NCBI GenBank assembly: GCA_028698305.1
Contig: JAQVDN010000007.1
Span: 1 to 59,520, forward strand
Source of the DNA: Candidatus Altimarinota bacterium
GTDB taxonomy: Bacteria > Patescibacteriota > Gracilibacteria > BD1-5 > UBA6164
Length of the DNA stretch: 59,520 nucleotides
Direction: 5' to 3'
Shown here one piece after another: positions 18,488 through 27,404 of the stretch. The position numbers and the translations under genes were made by a program. Every line of letters begins with the position of its first letter. Position 1 is the first letter of the stretch. The notes below the pieces were generated by a model. That model was not told the origin of the DNA and searched no databases. It saw only the letters and a list, made by a program, of their open reading frames with translations.

Positions 18488-19264
18488 TTAGTTAAAATAC
18501 TTTTCTATTTGAGGAATATTTGCACCATTAATTACATCAATGATTTTCTTTTTATCATTATCAATAACAAATATTTTAGGTGTACCTGTGATTTTTAAAT
18601 CATAAGCTAAAGATTCCATTTTTGAAAGTTTATTTTTTGCCACATCTGTTATTTCAACATCAACAGGCTCAAGGTTTTTAATTTTTTGTGCGGTGCTTTT
18701 AGGGTCACTTGAACTTAATATTTGAAGGCTCATATTTCTTGCATTAGGATGCATTTCTAAAGGTAGAAAGTTTATATATAGCCTCACATCTTTTGTGGCA
18801 AAAAAATCTTCTGCTTTTTTACAGAATGGGCACTCTGGATCTGTAAAAATTACAAAGTCATATTTTGATTTTCCATTTCCAAAACTCATCTCAAGAGCAT
18901 TTTTAGTTAGTTGCTCTAAAGAAATGCTTTTAATTTGTTCATTTTGTAAATGTTCTTGCCAATTTTTAACATCGTTTTGAGTTAAAGACTGCCCTGAAGC
19001 TGTCCAGATTTCGCCGAAAATTATCAAATTTTTAAAAGGACTAACATAAAGCATTTGCCCATTATCTAAATAAACTTTATAGTAGCCCTCAAGCTCTTTT
19101 GATTTTTCATATTTGGTAAATTGTGTATTTGGAATTACAGATTGAACATAGGATTTTTCAATATCACTTTTATTGTGAAGTGACACAACTGCTGTAGATT
19201 CTTTTGCATTTAAAGATAGTGCTAAAATTGCACTTATGCTTAATGTAGTGAATAATTTCATCAA
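18488..19264 (-). CDS. dsbC: DsbC-type periplasmic disulfide isomerase
   Basis: 258 aa. Signal peptide ends at LNA (residue 20). An N-terminal dimerisation-like domain (25-110) precedes a thioredoxin fold with the CPFC active site at 145-148 and a cis-Pro segment (TGTPKIFV). Plasmid DsbC proteins shuffle disulfides in Cys-rich transfer proteins, here TraN, TraU, TraH and the 517-aa secreted protein. First gene of its operon, with an AATCACAAA promoter at 19293-19322. Confidence 0.92.
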   Translation of the reverse strand: MMKLFTTLSISAILALSLNAKESTAVVSLHNKSDIEKSYVQSVIPNTQFTKYEKSKELEGYYKVYLDNGQMLYVSPFKNLIIFGEIWTASGQSLTQNDVKNWQEHLQNEQIKSISLEQLTKNALEMSFGNGKSKYDFVIFTDPECPFCKKAEDFFATKDVRLYINFLPLEMHPNARNMSLQILSSSDPKSTAQKIKNLEPVDVEITDVAKNKLSKMESLAYDLKITGTPKIFVIDNDKKKIIDVINGANIPQIEKYFN

Positions 19265-19292
19265 ATTTCCTTTTTGGATTTAATTTGATGAA

Positions 19293-19322
19293 ATTATAAT
19301 ATTTATATTGTGTTTTGTGATT
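19293..19322 (-). promoter_or_regulatory. Conjugation-regulon promoter upstream of dsbC operon
   Basis: Minus-strand AATCACAAA, 15 nt, TATAAT; the whole 30-bp core and a few flanking bases are identical to the site in front of traA (23511-23540). It lies in the short gap between the traV-like gene stop and the dsbC start. Confidence 0.8.
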
Positions 19323-19325
19323 ATA

Positions 19326-19685
19326 TTAGTTAATTGGGGTAAGTGTTTTTGATGAAATCTCAACTTCTTGATTTAGATAATCTCCAATAATCCATTTGCC
19401 ATCATCGACTTTTACGAATATAAAGTTACTTGTTTGAAGTAGATTATTTTTATCTACATACGGAAGCATTAGAACTCTAAGTACTTTATCAGGGGTCTTC
19501 AAAGGTACGATTGGTTCTTGTATTAGCTTCGCCAACTCTTCTTTCCTATTAACCTCATACAGTGAATCTGTTCTATTGGTATCTTGCTTTGTTTTAGGGT
19601 CGATATAAATTATTTTACTTTTTTCTGCACACCCTTGAAACATCATCATTGCTAAAACAGATGCAAACACAACTCTTCTAATCAT
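19326..19685 (-). CDS. traV: TraV C-terminal-half lipoprotein
   Basis: 119 aa. Lipoprotein signal with lipobox FQGC at about 16-19. The C-terminal segment (TPDKVLRVLMLPYVDKNN, then FVKVDDGKWIIGDYL) matches the conserved C-terminal part of TraV, the outer-membrane lipoprotein of the F core complex that works with TraB and TraK. F TraV (171 aa) has a Cys-containing N-terminal part that is missing here but appears in the adjacent 58-aa lipoprotein. Start overlaps that gene's stop (ATGA). TraV assignment is good; the split is inference. Confidence 0.75.
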   Translation of the reverse strand: MIRRVVFASVLAMMMFQGCAEKSKIIYIDPKTKQDTNRTDSLYEVNRKEELAKLIQEPIVPLKTPDKVLRVLMLPYVDKNNLLQTSNFIFVKVDDGKWIIGDYLNQEVEISSKTLTPIN

Positions 19686-19858
19686 GGTTTTTCCTTTCTT
19701 GTAAATTCATAAACATCTGATACACTTCCACAATACCCCTCACCTTTTCCTACATTACACTCAGGACATTCTTCATATGGTAGCAACACTTTAGAAGTGC
19801 ACCCACTTATAAAAATTGATACAATTAGCATTACAAAAATCAATGACTTTTTATTCAC
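19682..19858 (-). CDS. Small Cys-rich lipoprotein, GTG start (58 aa), TraV N-terminal-half candidate
   Basis: Short gene with GTG start at 19858, preceded by GGAGG at good spacing; it overlaps the traB stop and ends in ATGA with the next gene. A hydrophobic leader ends in the lipobox ISGC (17-20). The mature part is CTSKVLLPYEECPEC, then GEGYCGSVSDVYEFTR. The Cys pattern and the C-S-V-x-x-V-Y element resemble the N-terminal part of TraV lipoproteins. Coupled on both sides, so it is very likely translated. Confidence 0.7.
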   Translation of the reverse strand: MNKKSLIFVMLIVSIFISGCTSKVLLPYEECPECNVGKGEGYCGSVSDVYEFTRKEKP

Positions 19859-20990
19859 TTTTTACCTCCTCAAAAATAATAGGTTTTGTAAAAATAATGT
19901 CACATTTTCTACCAACTGCTATCTCTACTATAGGAAACATCTCATCGTTAAGTTTTAAATAATATTCCGCAACTTTTTTTGATGCTTCAGCTGCTCCTCC
20001 GTACATTGAACTCTCAAATGCTTTATTTGGATCAGGTGTACTTACAGTTCCATTTGCTGAAGTTGCTACATAGGTATTACTCTGAGTAAAAACTTTTGCC
20101 ATACCTTCTGCAAAACCTGCGACTAATGCTCTTGCTAGTATTGCTCCTTGCTTACTAACAACTCTTCCGCTTAAACCAATTTTCCCATCTTCTCCTGTTA
20201 CATAGCCTATGGATGAACCTTTAGATGTTATAGAAGTTCCATCTTTTTTTACACAACTTAAATTTTCTACTCTAAGTATTGCTCTATCACTTGAAAGCTC
20301 ACCATAACCACTACCTATTGCAACACAATCTTTAATATCTGCTCTAAATTTATTTGGCAAAATAGATTTATCAATAATTTGTATTGCTACAGGATGTGGT
20401 GAGCTTTTAGCAGCACCTGAACTTGGAGCATCTAAACCATTTAACAACCTTCCTTTGACAAATGAACCCGCAGGTACAATTATTTGTTTAGGCTTTTTAG
20501 TTTCTTTATCTTTTACTTCTTCCTTTTTTTTCTCTTTAATTGGGTCTGCAATAATAGTTAATGTTGATGTTACAGGTACCGTTTTTATAGGCTTAGGTTC
20601 TTCAACTTTAGGCGGCTCAAAATTGCTAAAAGCCTGATTCTGGTTAACTTGTGGAGCTGTGTCATTGGTAAATGAATTTATCGATGGGGTTTGCTTTTGT
20701 TCACTTAGCATTGACATAATCTCTGCAATATTTTTTGAAAGTTCTTGATTATTTTGCTCTAGCATATTAAGCTTATCCCCATAAGTTTGCTTAAAACTAT
20801 TTTCTTCAACTTTTACAGCATTATCATATTGAATAACAACATCAGATACTGCTTTCTTTTTGGAATCATCTTGTGTAGCTACATCAGAAACCAAAGCACT
20901 AGATATCATAACAACGGTAATCAAAAGTACCGTTAAAGTAGCCATAAATATAAATGATTTAAACTTTTCTGATTTAAACTTAGCTAACAC
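19851..20990 (-). CDS. traB: TraB, F-type secretion core protein (VirB10-like)
   Basis: 379 aa. Cytoplasmic N-terminus, one TM helix at about 14-35, a coiled-coil (VEENSFKQTYGDKLNMLEQN) and a Pro-rich periplasmic spacer (110-165). The conserved VirB10/TraB barrel starts with IIVPAGSFVKGRLLNGLDAP and contains GSGYGELSSDRA and YGGAAEASKKVAEYYLKL. TraB spans the periplasm and, with TraK and TraV, forms the core complex. Slightly shorter than F TraB (475 aa). Confidence 0.92.
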   Translation of the reverse strand: MLAKFKSEKFKSFIFMATLTVLLITVVMISSALVSDVATQDDSKKKAVSDVVIQYDNAVKVEENSFKQTYGDKLNMLEQNNQELSKNIAEIMSMLSEQKQTPSINSFTNDTAPQVNQNQAFSNFEPPKVEEPKPIKTVPVTSTLTIIADPIKEKKKEEVKDKETKKPKQIIVPAGSFVKGRLLNGLDAPSSGAAKSSPHPVAIQIIDKSILPNKFRADIKDCVAIGSGYGELSSDRAILRVENLSCVKKDGTSITSKGSSIGYVTGEDGKIGLSGRVVSKQGAILARALVAGFAEGMAKVFTQSNTYVATSANGTVSTPDPNKAFESSMYGGAAEASKKVAEYYLKLNDEMFPIVEIAVGRKCDIIFTKPIIFEEVKSE

Positions 20991-21008
20991 AATAATCTCC
21001 TCTTTTAA

Positions 21009-21275
21009 TTATTCTTGAATGAACTTTTGAATATCTTGATTTGTTTCTTTTTGAACAAAACCTGCTTGAAGTGAAGTTGTAAGTTCACTCAACTTAGATT
21101 CAAGCTCAATGTTTTTATTTTTTACAAGTTCTAACTCTGATTTTATACTCTTATATTCTGTAATTAATTTTGAAAGAGCTTTGTCAACATACTTCATCGA
21201 ATCTTCAAACTCATTAGCACTCAAACTAACACTTAACATACCTACTACAAGTACACTTGATAGAATTTTTCTCAT
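21009..21275 (-). CDS. Small periplasmic coiled-coil protein (88 aa)
   Basis: Signal peptide 1-20 (VSLSAN). Residues 25-75 show heptad-type spacing with Glu/Lys/Leu (YKSIKSELELVKNKNIELES), so a periplasmic coiled coil is likely. Located between traK and traB in a tightly spaced operon; 3 bases separate it from traK. No family recognised. A structural helper of the TraB/TraK/TraV core is plausible from position only. Confidence 0.65.
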   Translation of the reverse strand: MRKILSSVLVVGMLSVSLSANEFEDSMKYVDKALSKLITEYKSIKSELELVKNKNIELESKLSELTTSLQAGFVQKETNQDIQKFIQE

Positions 21276-21278
21276 TTT

Positions 21279-22220
21279 TTACTCCTCACTATTAAAATTT
21301 TTTAACACATTTTCTATCTGTTCTTTACTCAATTGCTCTTTAGCAAAATCTATAACTTCATCACTCAAATATTTTTTGGAATTGTCTTTGACCTCCTTTT
21401 GTTTTTGTTGTTGTATAAGTTCGATTGCATTTGAATATTTTGAACTATTTTGAACATAGTTACTCATTGGATTTGCATTAGCCACTACAAAAAGTCTCGT
21501 GGTACTATCTTTCGTCAATTTATGATTTTCTAAAGAAACTGCTAAAGGGTTTTGTAAATATGGAAGAAACATTTTTTCATTTATCGATACATCTTGATTA
21601 GCCTTTATTATTAATTCATCAATTATAAAAGTACTACCAACATATTTTTTAAACTCTATAAGAGAAAGCTCATCAAACTGAACTTTTGGCTTATCAATAA
21701 ATTCAAGGTCAAACCCTTCTGGTGTTATCTCTTTATATACTGATTTAATTAACTCTGAAACTGTTGTTTGATAATCATTTACTACTTCAATCTCTTTATT
21801 TTTTTCAACTCTTTTTTCATCACTTGCAGTTTTTAGAATAATCGTTTGAGCTGGTATATCTTTTGGAACTAAAATAAGTGAAAACATTTTGTTGTCACAA
21901 GTCAAATAAGCTTCTCTTGCAAATGTATTGATAGTTGTACTAAGTATTTCATCGCCTTGAGTCTTATTAATTGGTATCAATTTAATAAAAGCATTTTTTC
22001 CATTTTTTTGTATATCAATCTCTTTCTCACTAGAGAAAATTAACTGAGTAAATTCTCCATTTTCACAATATGCCCTATTGATATCAGTCTTTGATATATC
22101 TATATACTTGTAACCTTGCACTTCATCAACAATAGTTTGATTAGGTAAGTTATCCGCAAATACTGACACGACTATAAAGCTCATCGAATAAATTATCTTT
22201 TGATATTGTTTTAATCCCAT
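21279..22220 (-). CDS. traK: TraK, F-type core-complex secretin-like protein
   Basis: 313 aa with a signal peptide (1-22). TraK is a VirB9/secretin-related periplasmic protein that binds TraB and TraV. The YLTCDNKMFSLILVPKDIPAQT block and the beta-rich middle match the TraK family; a lysine-rich C-terminal helix (280-313) is extra. Its start overlaps the last base of traE, and the order traA-L-E-K-B-V is the canonical F order. Confidence 0.85.
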   Translation of the reverse strand: MGLKQYQKIIYSMSFIVVSVFADNLPNQTIVDEVQGYKYIDISKTDINRAYCENGEFTQLIFSSEKEIDIQKNGKNAFIKLIPINKTQGDEILSTTINTFAREAYLTCDNKMFSLILVPKDIPAQTIILKTASDEKRVEKNKEIEVVNDYQTTVSELIKSVYKEITPEGFDLEFIDKPKVQFDELSLIEFKKYVGSTFIIDELIIKANQDVSINEKMFLPYLQNPLAVSLENHKLTKDSTTRLFVVANANPMSNYVQNSSKYSNAIELIQQQKQKEVKDNSKKYLSDEVIDFAKEQLSKEQIENVLKNFNSEE

Positions 22221-22768
22221 TACTTAACTCCAAATTTTTTTATAACTAATTGCCCATTTTTTACAATGAAATCAAAATCCATTACCTTTCGCTCTTCACT
22301 CACAAAAACATTTCCTGTATTTCTTCTCAAAATACCTGTAACACTAAATTTTCCATGTTCAAAGTTCACCGATGTTTGTAGAGGATAAAAAGCTTGATAA
22401 ATATTATTCTCTTTTATAACCTTATTTTGCTCGATAAAATAGTCTTTAGTTGCCTTAATTACATCAGGATCTTTTGAAATAAAATTTTCTATTGCATTAA
22501 ATGAATTAGCTACAGTTCCAGGTGATGTAGTAAGTATCGATTGAGATAAATAATTTCCTACTTCTTCAAAATATTTGTTATCTAATCTATTTCCAACTAC
22601 TTCAAATTTACTAGTAAATGATGGTGGAATGATTATGGTCCTTACATTACTAGCTTGTATAAAAAAAAGTACTCCAAAAGTTACATTAACTATAATCATC
22701 AATAATGCAAATACTTTGACTACATCAAGCTGAACACTCATTTTGGTGTATTCACTAAAAAACTTCAC
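22220..22768 (-). CDS. traE: TraE, F-type inner-membrane protein (VirB8-like)
   Basis: About 182 aa, one N-terminal TM helix (about 17-38, VFALLMIIVNVTFGVLFF), then the periplasmic NTF2-like fold typical of TraE. The start is taken as a GTG at 22768 because AAGGAG lies 8 nt upstream and the codon overlaps the traL stop; a longer reading from a TTG at 22789 lacks a ribosome site. TraE is part of the inner-membrane channel. Confidence 0.88.
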   Translation of the reverse strand: MKFFSEYTKMSVQLDVVKVFALLMIIVNVTFGVLFFIQASNVRTIIIPPSFTSKFEVVGNRLDNKYFEEVGNYLSQSILTTSPGTVANSFNAIENFISKDPDVIKATKDYFIEQNKVIKENNIYQAFYPLQTSVNFEHGKFSVTGILRRNTGNVFVSEERKVMDFDFIVKNGQLVIKKFGVK

Positions 22769-23043
22769 TTCACTATCTCCTTGATCCAAAATTCAGGCAC
22801 CCTACCCTTTAATCCAAATAAGCCTATACTATATGCATAATGTCCTACAAATCCAGCTTGTTTATGGTTTTTCATTTTTGTGATAACTTTTAAAACACCA
22901 ACCCCTATTGCAGTTGCTATAAATTGCATCTCAGCAATAACTCCAAAGGCAATAATTACCAAAAGGATTAGAAATTCACTCAAATCCCACCATAAAATTT
23001 GCATTTCTGCATTCATATATTTAGGTATATATTTTCTTTCCAT
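22765..23043 (-). CDS. traL: TraL, F-type pilus assembly protein (VirB3-like)
   Basis: 92 aa, the standard TraL length. RKYIPKYMNAEMQILWWDLSE is followed by a long hydrophobic hairpin (28-55) and the C-terminal YSIGLFGLKGRVPEFWIKEI box. TraL is a small inner-membrane protein needed for pilus assembly, usually placed between pilin and TraE, as here. Confidence 0.9.
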   Translation of the reverse strand: MERKYIPKYMNAEMQILWWDLSEFLILLVIIAFGVIAEMQFIATAIGVGVLKVITKMKNHKQAGFVGHYAYSIGLFGLKGRVPEFWIKEIVK

Positions 23044-23108
23044 TTTTTGTCCTGTGAAATAAAGTCTATTTTAACTTCATTACAAAAAACAACTTTTGTT
23101 GAGTATTT

Positions 23109-23447
23109 CTACCCAACAAAAGAAGCCATTGTCGTTAGCAATGAGTTTGATGCCATTTCCCCTGCAATCAATGTATATTTACTATTGATAATTGTTGGTA
23201 TAGAACCTATTGATAAACCAAGTAAAACCATAAAAATACCTCCTACGATTCCACCTTGTTTAAAAATGATTACTGCTGTACCAATAAAGAATGCGGCAAT
23301 GATTTTTCCCCATGTTCCAGTTAGTGCATCACTGATATCTGTGTACCAAGTACTTAGTTCTGCACCTCCCGTTCCTGCAAATGCTGCTGATGAAAAAAGT
23401 GTCAACAACAAACCAATGAGCAAAAACTTGCTCTTGTGTAATTCCAT
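23109..23447 (-). CDS. traA: TraA pilin-like precursor
   Basis: 112 aa. A long leader (1-24, ending SSAAFAG) is followed by a mature part of about 88 aa with two hydrophobic helices, 46-63 (WGKIIAAFFIGTAVIIF) and 66-85. This is the architecture of TraA/VirB2 conjugative pilins. First gene of the traA-L-E-K-B-V operon, with a promoter at 23511-23540. The S26-family peptidase encoded in the trbI operon is a candidate for processing it. Confidence 0.82.
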   Translation of the reverse strand: MELHKSKFLLIGLLLTLFSSAAFAGTGGAELSTWYTDISDALTGTWGKIIAAFFIGTAVIIFKQGGIVGGIFMVLLGLSIGSIPTIINSKYTLIAGEMASNSLLTTMASFVG

Positions 23448-23510
23448 TTAAACTCCTTCTTGAGAATTATCAAGATGCACTACATGATGTGGCATGTTTG
23501 ATTGAATGAC

Positions 23511-23540
23511 ATTATAATATTTATATTGTGTTTTGTGATT
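23511..23540 (-). promoter_or_regulatory. Conjugation-regulon promoter upstream of traA operon
   Basis: Minus-strand AATCACAAA, 15 nt, TATAAT, with the 30-bp core identical to the dsbC promoter. It lies in the gap between the 517-aa gene stop (23545) and traA, leaving a leader of about 60 nt. Confidence 0.8.
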
Positions 23541-23544
23541 ATAT

Positions 23545-25098
23545 TTACTGAGAACATGTAAAATCATCAATCATTTCTTCTATGGCTGATAATTCGCCTA
23601 ATGTTTTATTAGACATTGTTTGAGGTACATCGCATGAACATTGATCTACTATTGATTCTCCAGCCTCTAAAGGACAAGTATATGAACCACTAATCTCTTC
23701 TATACACACTTTAACATTCATCTCATTTCTAGTAGTATTATCTTGGCTTGAGTCTGAATGAACATCAGTATCTTTAATAGATTTTTTAGTAGTACAAAAT
23801 TTCTGTTTGCAACTTAAATCTGCTGTTGGTAATCCATTTATTGTTGCTTGTGTTCCATCTTTATATTTAAAATGGCCTTTTCCATCAGTATCTAGCTCAT
23901 TAGTTTGAGTGAAATCTGCTGTGGCTGTTTTACTTCCACAATCATATATGTATTTTTCATATAAATGTTTGTCTGCGTAGGTAGATAAAATATTTCCTGC
24001 ACTATCTTTAATTTCTATACCTGATGAGCTATCACAAACTTCATAGGATTTATCAAGCACAATCTCTGAACAAAAAGTTTTATTAAAAGCAGAGCTAACC
24101 CCTTTAAATAGAACTTGTTGGCAATCGCTGCCTTTTGAATTACATATTTGTTTTGTTCTAATACTACATGAACTGAAATTGCCACAACTATCAATAAGTT
24201 TTAAATCTATTGTATTAGCAACTTGATTTTTCTCAAATTTATACTCTTTAGTGCACTCATTTAAAGACTTATAATTAACACTCATAGAGTTATTTGTTTG
24301 TGGTATTGTTGTTGAAGAGTGTACAAGGGCTGCATTATATATAGACTTAGAATTTTGTCCATCTACAGCGGATACTGAGTCTGTGAAATCATTAGCACTT
24401 TGTGAATGATAGTAGTTTCTTGGATCAGTATTAGTGTATTTGTTTGGAATTGTATTAGACTGACAAGGTGTTGGATAATTAAAATAAGTTGTACTTTTTT
24501 TTAGCCCACTATCCCATTCATTATCACCTGAAATATTGATATTGTTAGCTGATAATATCGCATTAATTCCACCATCAATAGTTTTATATACATTAGAGTC
24601 AAATGTATAGCCACAACTATTATTGATGCAAAAACAAGCATGCATCTGCTCTTTTGCAAGTTGAGCAACGGACAATTTACTATTACTAACCGAAAATGAT
24701 TTATAAATCGGATTACTCCAATCCCCTGTAACAACACCATTTTGGCAAACACCTATTATTCCTGAAATTGTCAAAGTATGGTCAAGTGCTTTATCTAAAT
24801 TACTATCTTGTTTTATTGTTAAAGAGATACTTGATGATGAAACTGAATATGTAGTTGTTAACCCTATGGTTTTATCAAAACATGATATTGCACCATCAAA
24901 TGTTGTACTATTATCAACTGTAGTTAATGTTCCAGAACCCTGCATAGGATTAAGAGCATTGCTTTTTAATTTTGATTTTGAGTTAAATTTTGAAGCTGCT
25001 GTATTACCTAAACTCTTTGCACTTGCTTTAGATGATGCAATATCATCCGCATAAATCGTTTGTACTAGTATAAATGTTAATATAAATAAATATTTCAT
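23545..25098 (-). CDS. Secreted cysteine-rich protein in tra operon (TraN-like, 517 aa)
   Basis: Signal peptide 1-17. The N-terminal part (18-150) is Ser/Thr/Asn-rich and beta-prone. From 150 on, cysteines are frequent (ACFCINNSCGYTF, CSIRTKQICNSKGSDCQ, LSCKQKFCTTKK, VDQCSCDVP), as in TraN-type surface proteins. It is the last gene of the ompA-like-traF-traH operon. I cannot assign it firmly. A second mating-pair or adhesin-type protein, or a TraN paralogue, is the best guess; its cysteines would be substrates of the plasmid DsbC. Confidence 0.6.
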   Translation of the reverse strand: MKYLFILTFILVQTIYADDIASSKASAKSLGNTAASKFNSKSKLKSNALNPMQGSGTLTTVDNSTTFDGAISCFDKTIGLTTTYSVSSSSISLTIKQDSNLDKALDHTLTISGIIGVCQNGVVTGDWSNPIYKSFSVSNSKLSVAQLAKEQMHACFCINNSCGYTFDSNVYKTIDGGINAILSANNINISGDNEWDSGLKKSTTYFNYPTPCQSNTIPNKYTNTDPRNYYHSQSANDFTDSVSAVDGQNSKSIYNAALVHSSTTIPQTNNSMSVNYKSLNECTKEYKFEKNQVANTIDLKLIDSCGNFSSCSIRTKQICNSKGSDCQQVLFKGVSSAFNKTFCSEIVLDKSYEVCDSSSGIEIKDSAGNILSTYADKHLYEKYIYDCGSKTATADFTQTNELDTDGKGHFKYKDGTQATINGLPTADLSCKQKFCTTKKSIKDTDVHSDSSQDNTTRNEMNVKVCIEEISGSYTCPLEAGESIVDQCSCDVPQTMSNKTLGELSAIEEMIDDFTCSQ

Positions 25099-25112
25099 TA
25101 AAATACCCCGTA

Positions 25113-26558
25113 TTATGGTGTAGCTGTTTTTGATAATGCTGTCATAGTTTGAAGATTATTGTAAAAGTCCGGATTTCTTTTCATCATAACTGCATTTTTA
25201 ATCGAATTTGCTGCATTTATTGATTCTGCATAAGAATTCAGTTTTTTAGCAAAATTAAGGTCGGCGGCAATTTTCATCTTTACACATTTTTGAAGAGCAT
25301 AAGAAACATTCTCTATCATTAGCTCTAAATTATGCCCGATTTGATGCTCTTTTATTTGTGGATCATCATATGCCAATGAAGCCTTTGCTTCTTTACTTAA
25401 TGAGTCATAACTAGATTTTTCTTTTAAAAGCAAATAGTGATAATTTGATATATATTCATACATAGCTTGTGCTGCAAGTACTTCTGCAATTTGACTTGAC
25501 ACTTCAGTAGCAATACTTCTTGTTTCTGGTGAACGAGATAGTGCATTAAAAATTTTATAAACAGGTGTTCTAAATCCGCTTAGGAATTTCAAATCATCCG
25601 ATGTGTGTGCTGTTCTTGTGTTGATATTGTCTGCAACTTTTCTAACTTTTGGTTCAAATACTGGCAATAGTTGCATATCAGAATTCACAGCAACAGTTGG
25701 ATCTCCACTTCTATCAAGTAATTTAACAGATAGATTTTCTGATTCTTTTGAACCTAGCCTCCAGGTTAGTAGTTTATCAATATCATCTTTACTTGGAACG
25801 GTAGCTCCAAAAGTTCCATAGTTCTCACCTGATGGTCTGCTATATAAAACTATTTCTCCACTTATTGAACGCAAGAAATTCTCCTCTTCATTTAGTGGAT
25901 TTGATGTATCTTTTCCGATGAGATAATAGAGTAAACTACTATATGTATTTTGGTCCTTTTTTAAAAATCTAACTATTCTTGGAGCATTCGCACCTAAGCC
26001 ATTTAACCACGGATTAACTTTTGAATCAAAAAACTTTGTGACATTATCTGCTGTAGTCTTTATCCAGTTGGTTGCTTCACTTTTGGTTTGTTCTTGTTGA
26101 CCTAATCCTGTGGCACTAACTAGTGCTGTTGCAGCTTGGCAACTATCTAAAGCCATATTATTAATCGCATTGGCCATAGACTCTAAAGACTTTAATGTTT
26201 CAGAACACTCTTCACAAGCAGCTTTAAGTGCTAAATCAAATGCAACTCCGGCTGCGTTACTCAAAGTTGCTTCTAAAAATTGCACAATTTTATCTGCATC
26301 TAAAAATTGAATCGAACCAAATGCTAAATCTATCCCTCCACATCCTGCTTTAAATGATGGTGCTTTAATATTTATCGGGTTTACTGTCATAGTGGGAAAA
26401 TTCATTTTATATGAACCTCCACTATAATAACCATCCCCTCCTGTTGGACTGACATGGGTAATAGTTATATTTTCAGCATATCTTTTCATCGAATCTGCAT
26501 AAAGACTACCTGCAAAAATGACTATACTTGCAAATACAGATATTTGTAACTTTCTCAT
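25113..26558 (-). CDS. traH: TraH, F-type pilus assembly protein
   Basis: 481 aa, near F TraH (458 aa). Signal peptide 1-21. The FKAGCGGIDLAFGSIQFLD segment (about 70-88), the AACEECSETLKSLESMAN pair of cysteines and the Q-A-Y-E-like C-terminal helices are diagnostic. TraH is a periplasmic/outer-membrane-associated protein of pilus assembly that works with TraF and TraW. It abuts traF without a gap. Confidence 0.92.
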   Translation of the reverse strand: MRKLQISVFASIVIFAGSLYADSMKRYAENITITHVSPTGGDGYYSGGSYKMNFPTMTVNPINIKAPSFKAGCGGIDLAFGSIQFLDADKIVQFLEATLSNAAGVAFDLALKAACEECSETLKSLESMANAINNMALDSCQAATALVSATGLGQQEQTKSEATNWIKTTADNVTKFFDSKVNPWLNGLGANAPRIVRFLKKDQNTYSSLLYYLIGKDTSNPLNEEENFLRSISGEIVLYSRPSGENYGTFGATVPSKDDIDKLLTWRLGSKESENLSVKLLDRSGDPTVAVNSDMQLLPVFEPKVRKVADNINTRTAHTSDDLKFLSGFRTPVYKIFNALSRSPETRSIATEVSSQIAEVLAAQAMYEYISNYHYLLLKEKSSYDSLSKEAKASLAYDDPQIKEHQIGHNLELMIENVSYALQKCVKMKIAADLNFAKKLNSYAESINAANSIKNAVMMKRNPDFYNNLQTMTALSKTATP

Positions 26559-27404
26559 TTATTTAACCTCTTCATTTTTAATCTTTCCTATTGTTTTAAG
26601 TCCATAAACAACAGCTTCTACCAAATCTAACAACCCATGAAAACCCGTAGCAATTCTTACTATCTTAGGTTTTGGGTCATTTTCATATTCTCTGAACAAT
26701 AAAAACATATCAGGGGTTCTCTCAACTTTCATTGCATATGCAAAGTCTTTAAATTTATCTATTTCATAAGTGTCGTATTGAACTCCATACTGCTCTTCTA
26801 ACATCTTCAATATAGGTTTTTGTTTTTCACAAAAACTACAGTTTTTAGCTGTAACAACCATTACTATAATGTTGTTTTTATACTTTTGAAATATTTCTAT
26901 TCTTTTTTGAGTATTTCTTTCTTTCTCAGTATTAATCGCTGTAGTACTTCTAACTGGAAGTGATGCAACCCATTGAGCCATATCAAAATCTTGTTTTGTT
27001 ACATTGATAGTTTGGTTCATAAATTCTTTTGCACGATCACTAATATATTTTTGAAGTTTCTTATGCTCTAAAACATTTGTATAAGTAGGATATGTAACTG
27101 CAATATCTCTTGATTCTTTTTCAATTTGCTTTACACTTTCTCTTGTCAAACTATCTATAATCTCCCACGGAATATTCACTTCTTTTGGACTAATCTTATA
27201 TTTTGGTTCGCCAGGTGTTGCTAATTCTTCAACTGTTTTATTCTCATCATCTTTTTCTAGCTTCTTCTTACAGCTTTCTCCCCAAAACCACCCTCTTTGA
27301 CTATCATCAAAAAAAGCTTTGTCATTTTCATAACACTGGGCAAAAAGTGAGTTAAGATTAAAAATTAAGATTAAAAAAATAGTTGCATATCTATTCGCTG
27401 ACAT
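26559..27404 (-). CDS. traF: TraF, F-type thioredoxin-like pilus assembly protein
   Basis: 281 aa from ATG at 27404; this start gives a clean signal peptide (RYATIFLILIFNLNSLFAQ), whereas a longer reading from 27431 adds a basic stretch. The C-terminal thioredoxin fold carries CSFC at about 189-192 (VVTAKNCSFCEKQKP). Many TraF proteins have lost CXXC, so a redox-active form is likely here. TraF is periplasmic and acts with TraH. It overlaps the OmpA-like gene. Confidence 0.88.
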   Translation of the reverse strand: MSANRYATIFLILIFNLNSLFAQCYENDKAFFDDSQRGWFWGESCKKKLEKDDENKTVEELATPGEPKYKISPKEVNIPWEIIDSLTRESVKQIEKESRDIAVTYPTYTNVLEHKKLQKYISDRAKEFMNQTINVTKQDFDMAQWVASLPVRSTTAINTEKERNTQKRIEIFQKYKNNIIVMVVTAKNCSFCEKQKPILKMLEEQYGVQYDTYEIDKFKDFAYAMKVERTPDMFLLFREYENDPKPKIVRIATGFHGLLDLVEAVVYGLKTIGKIKNEEVK

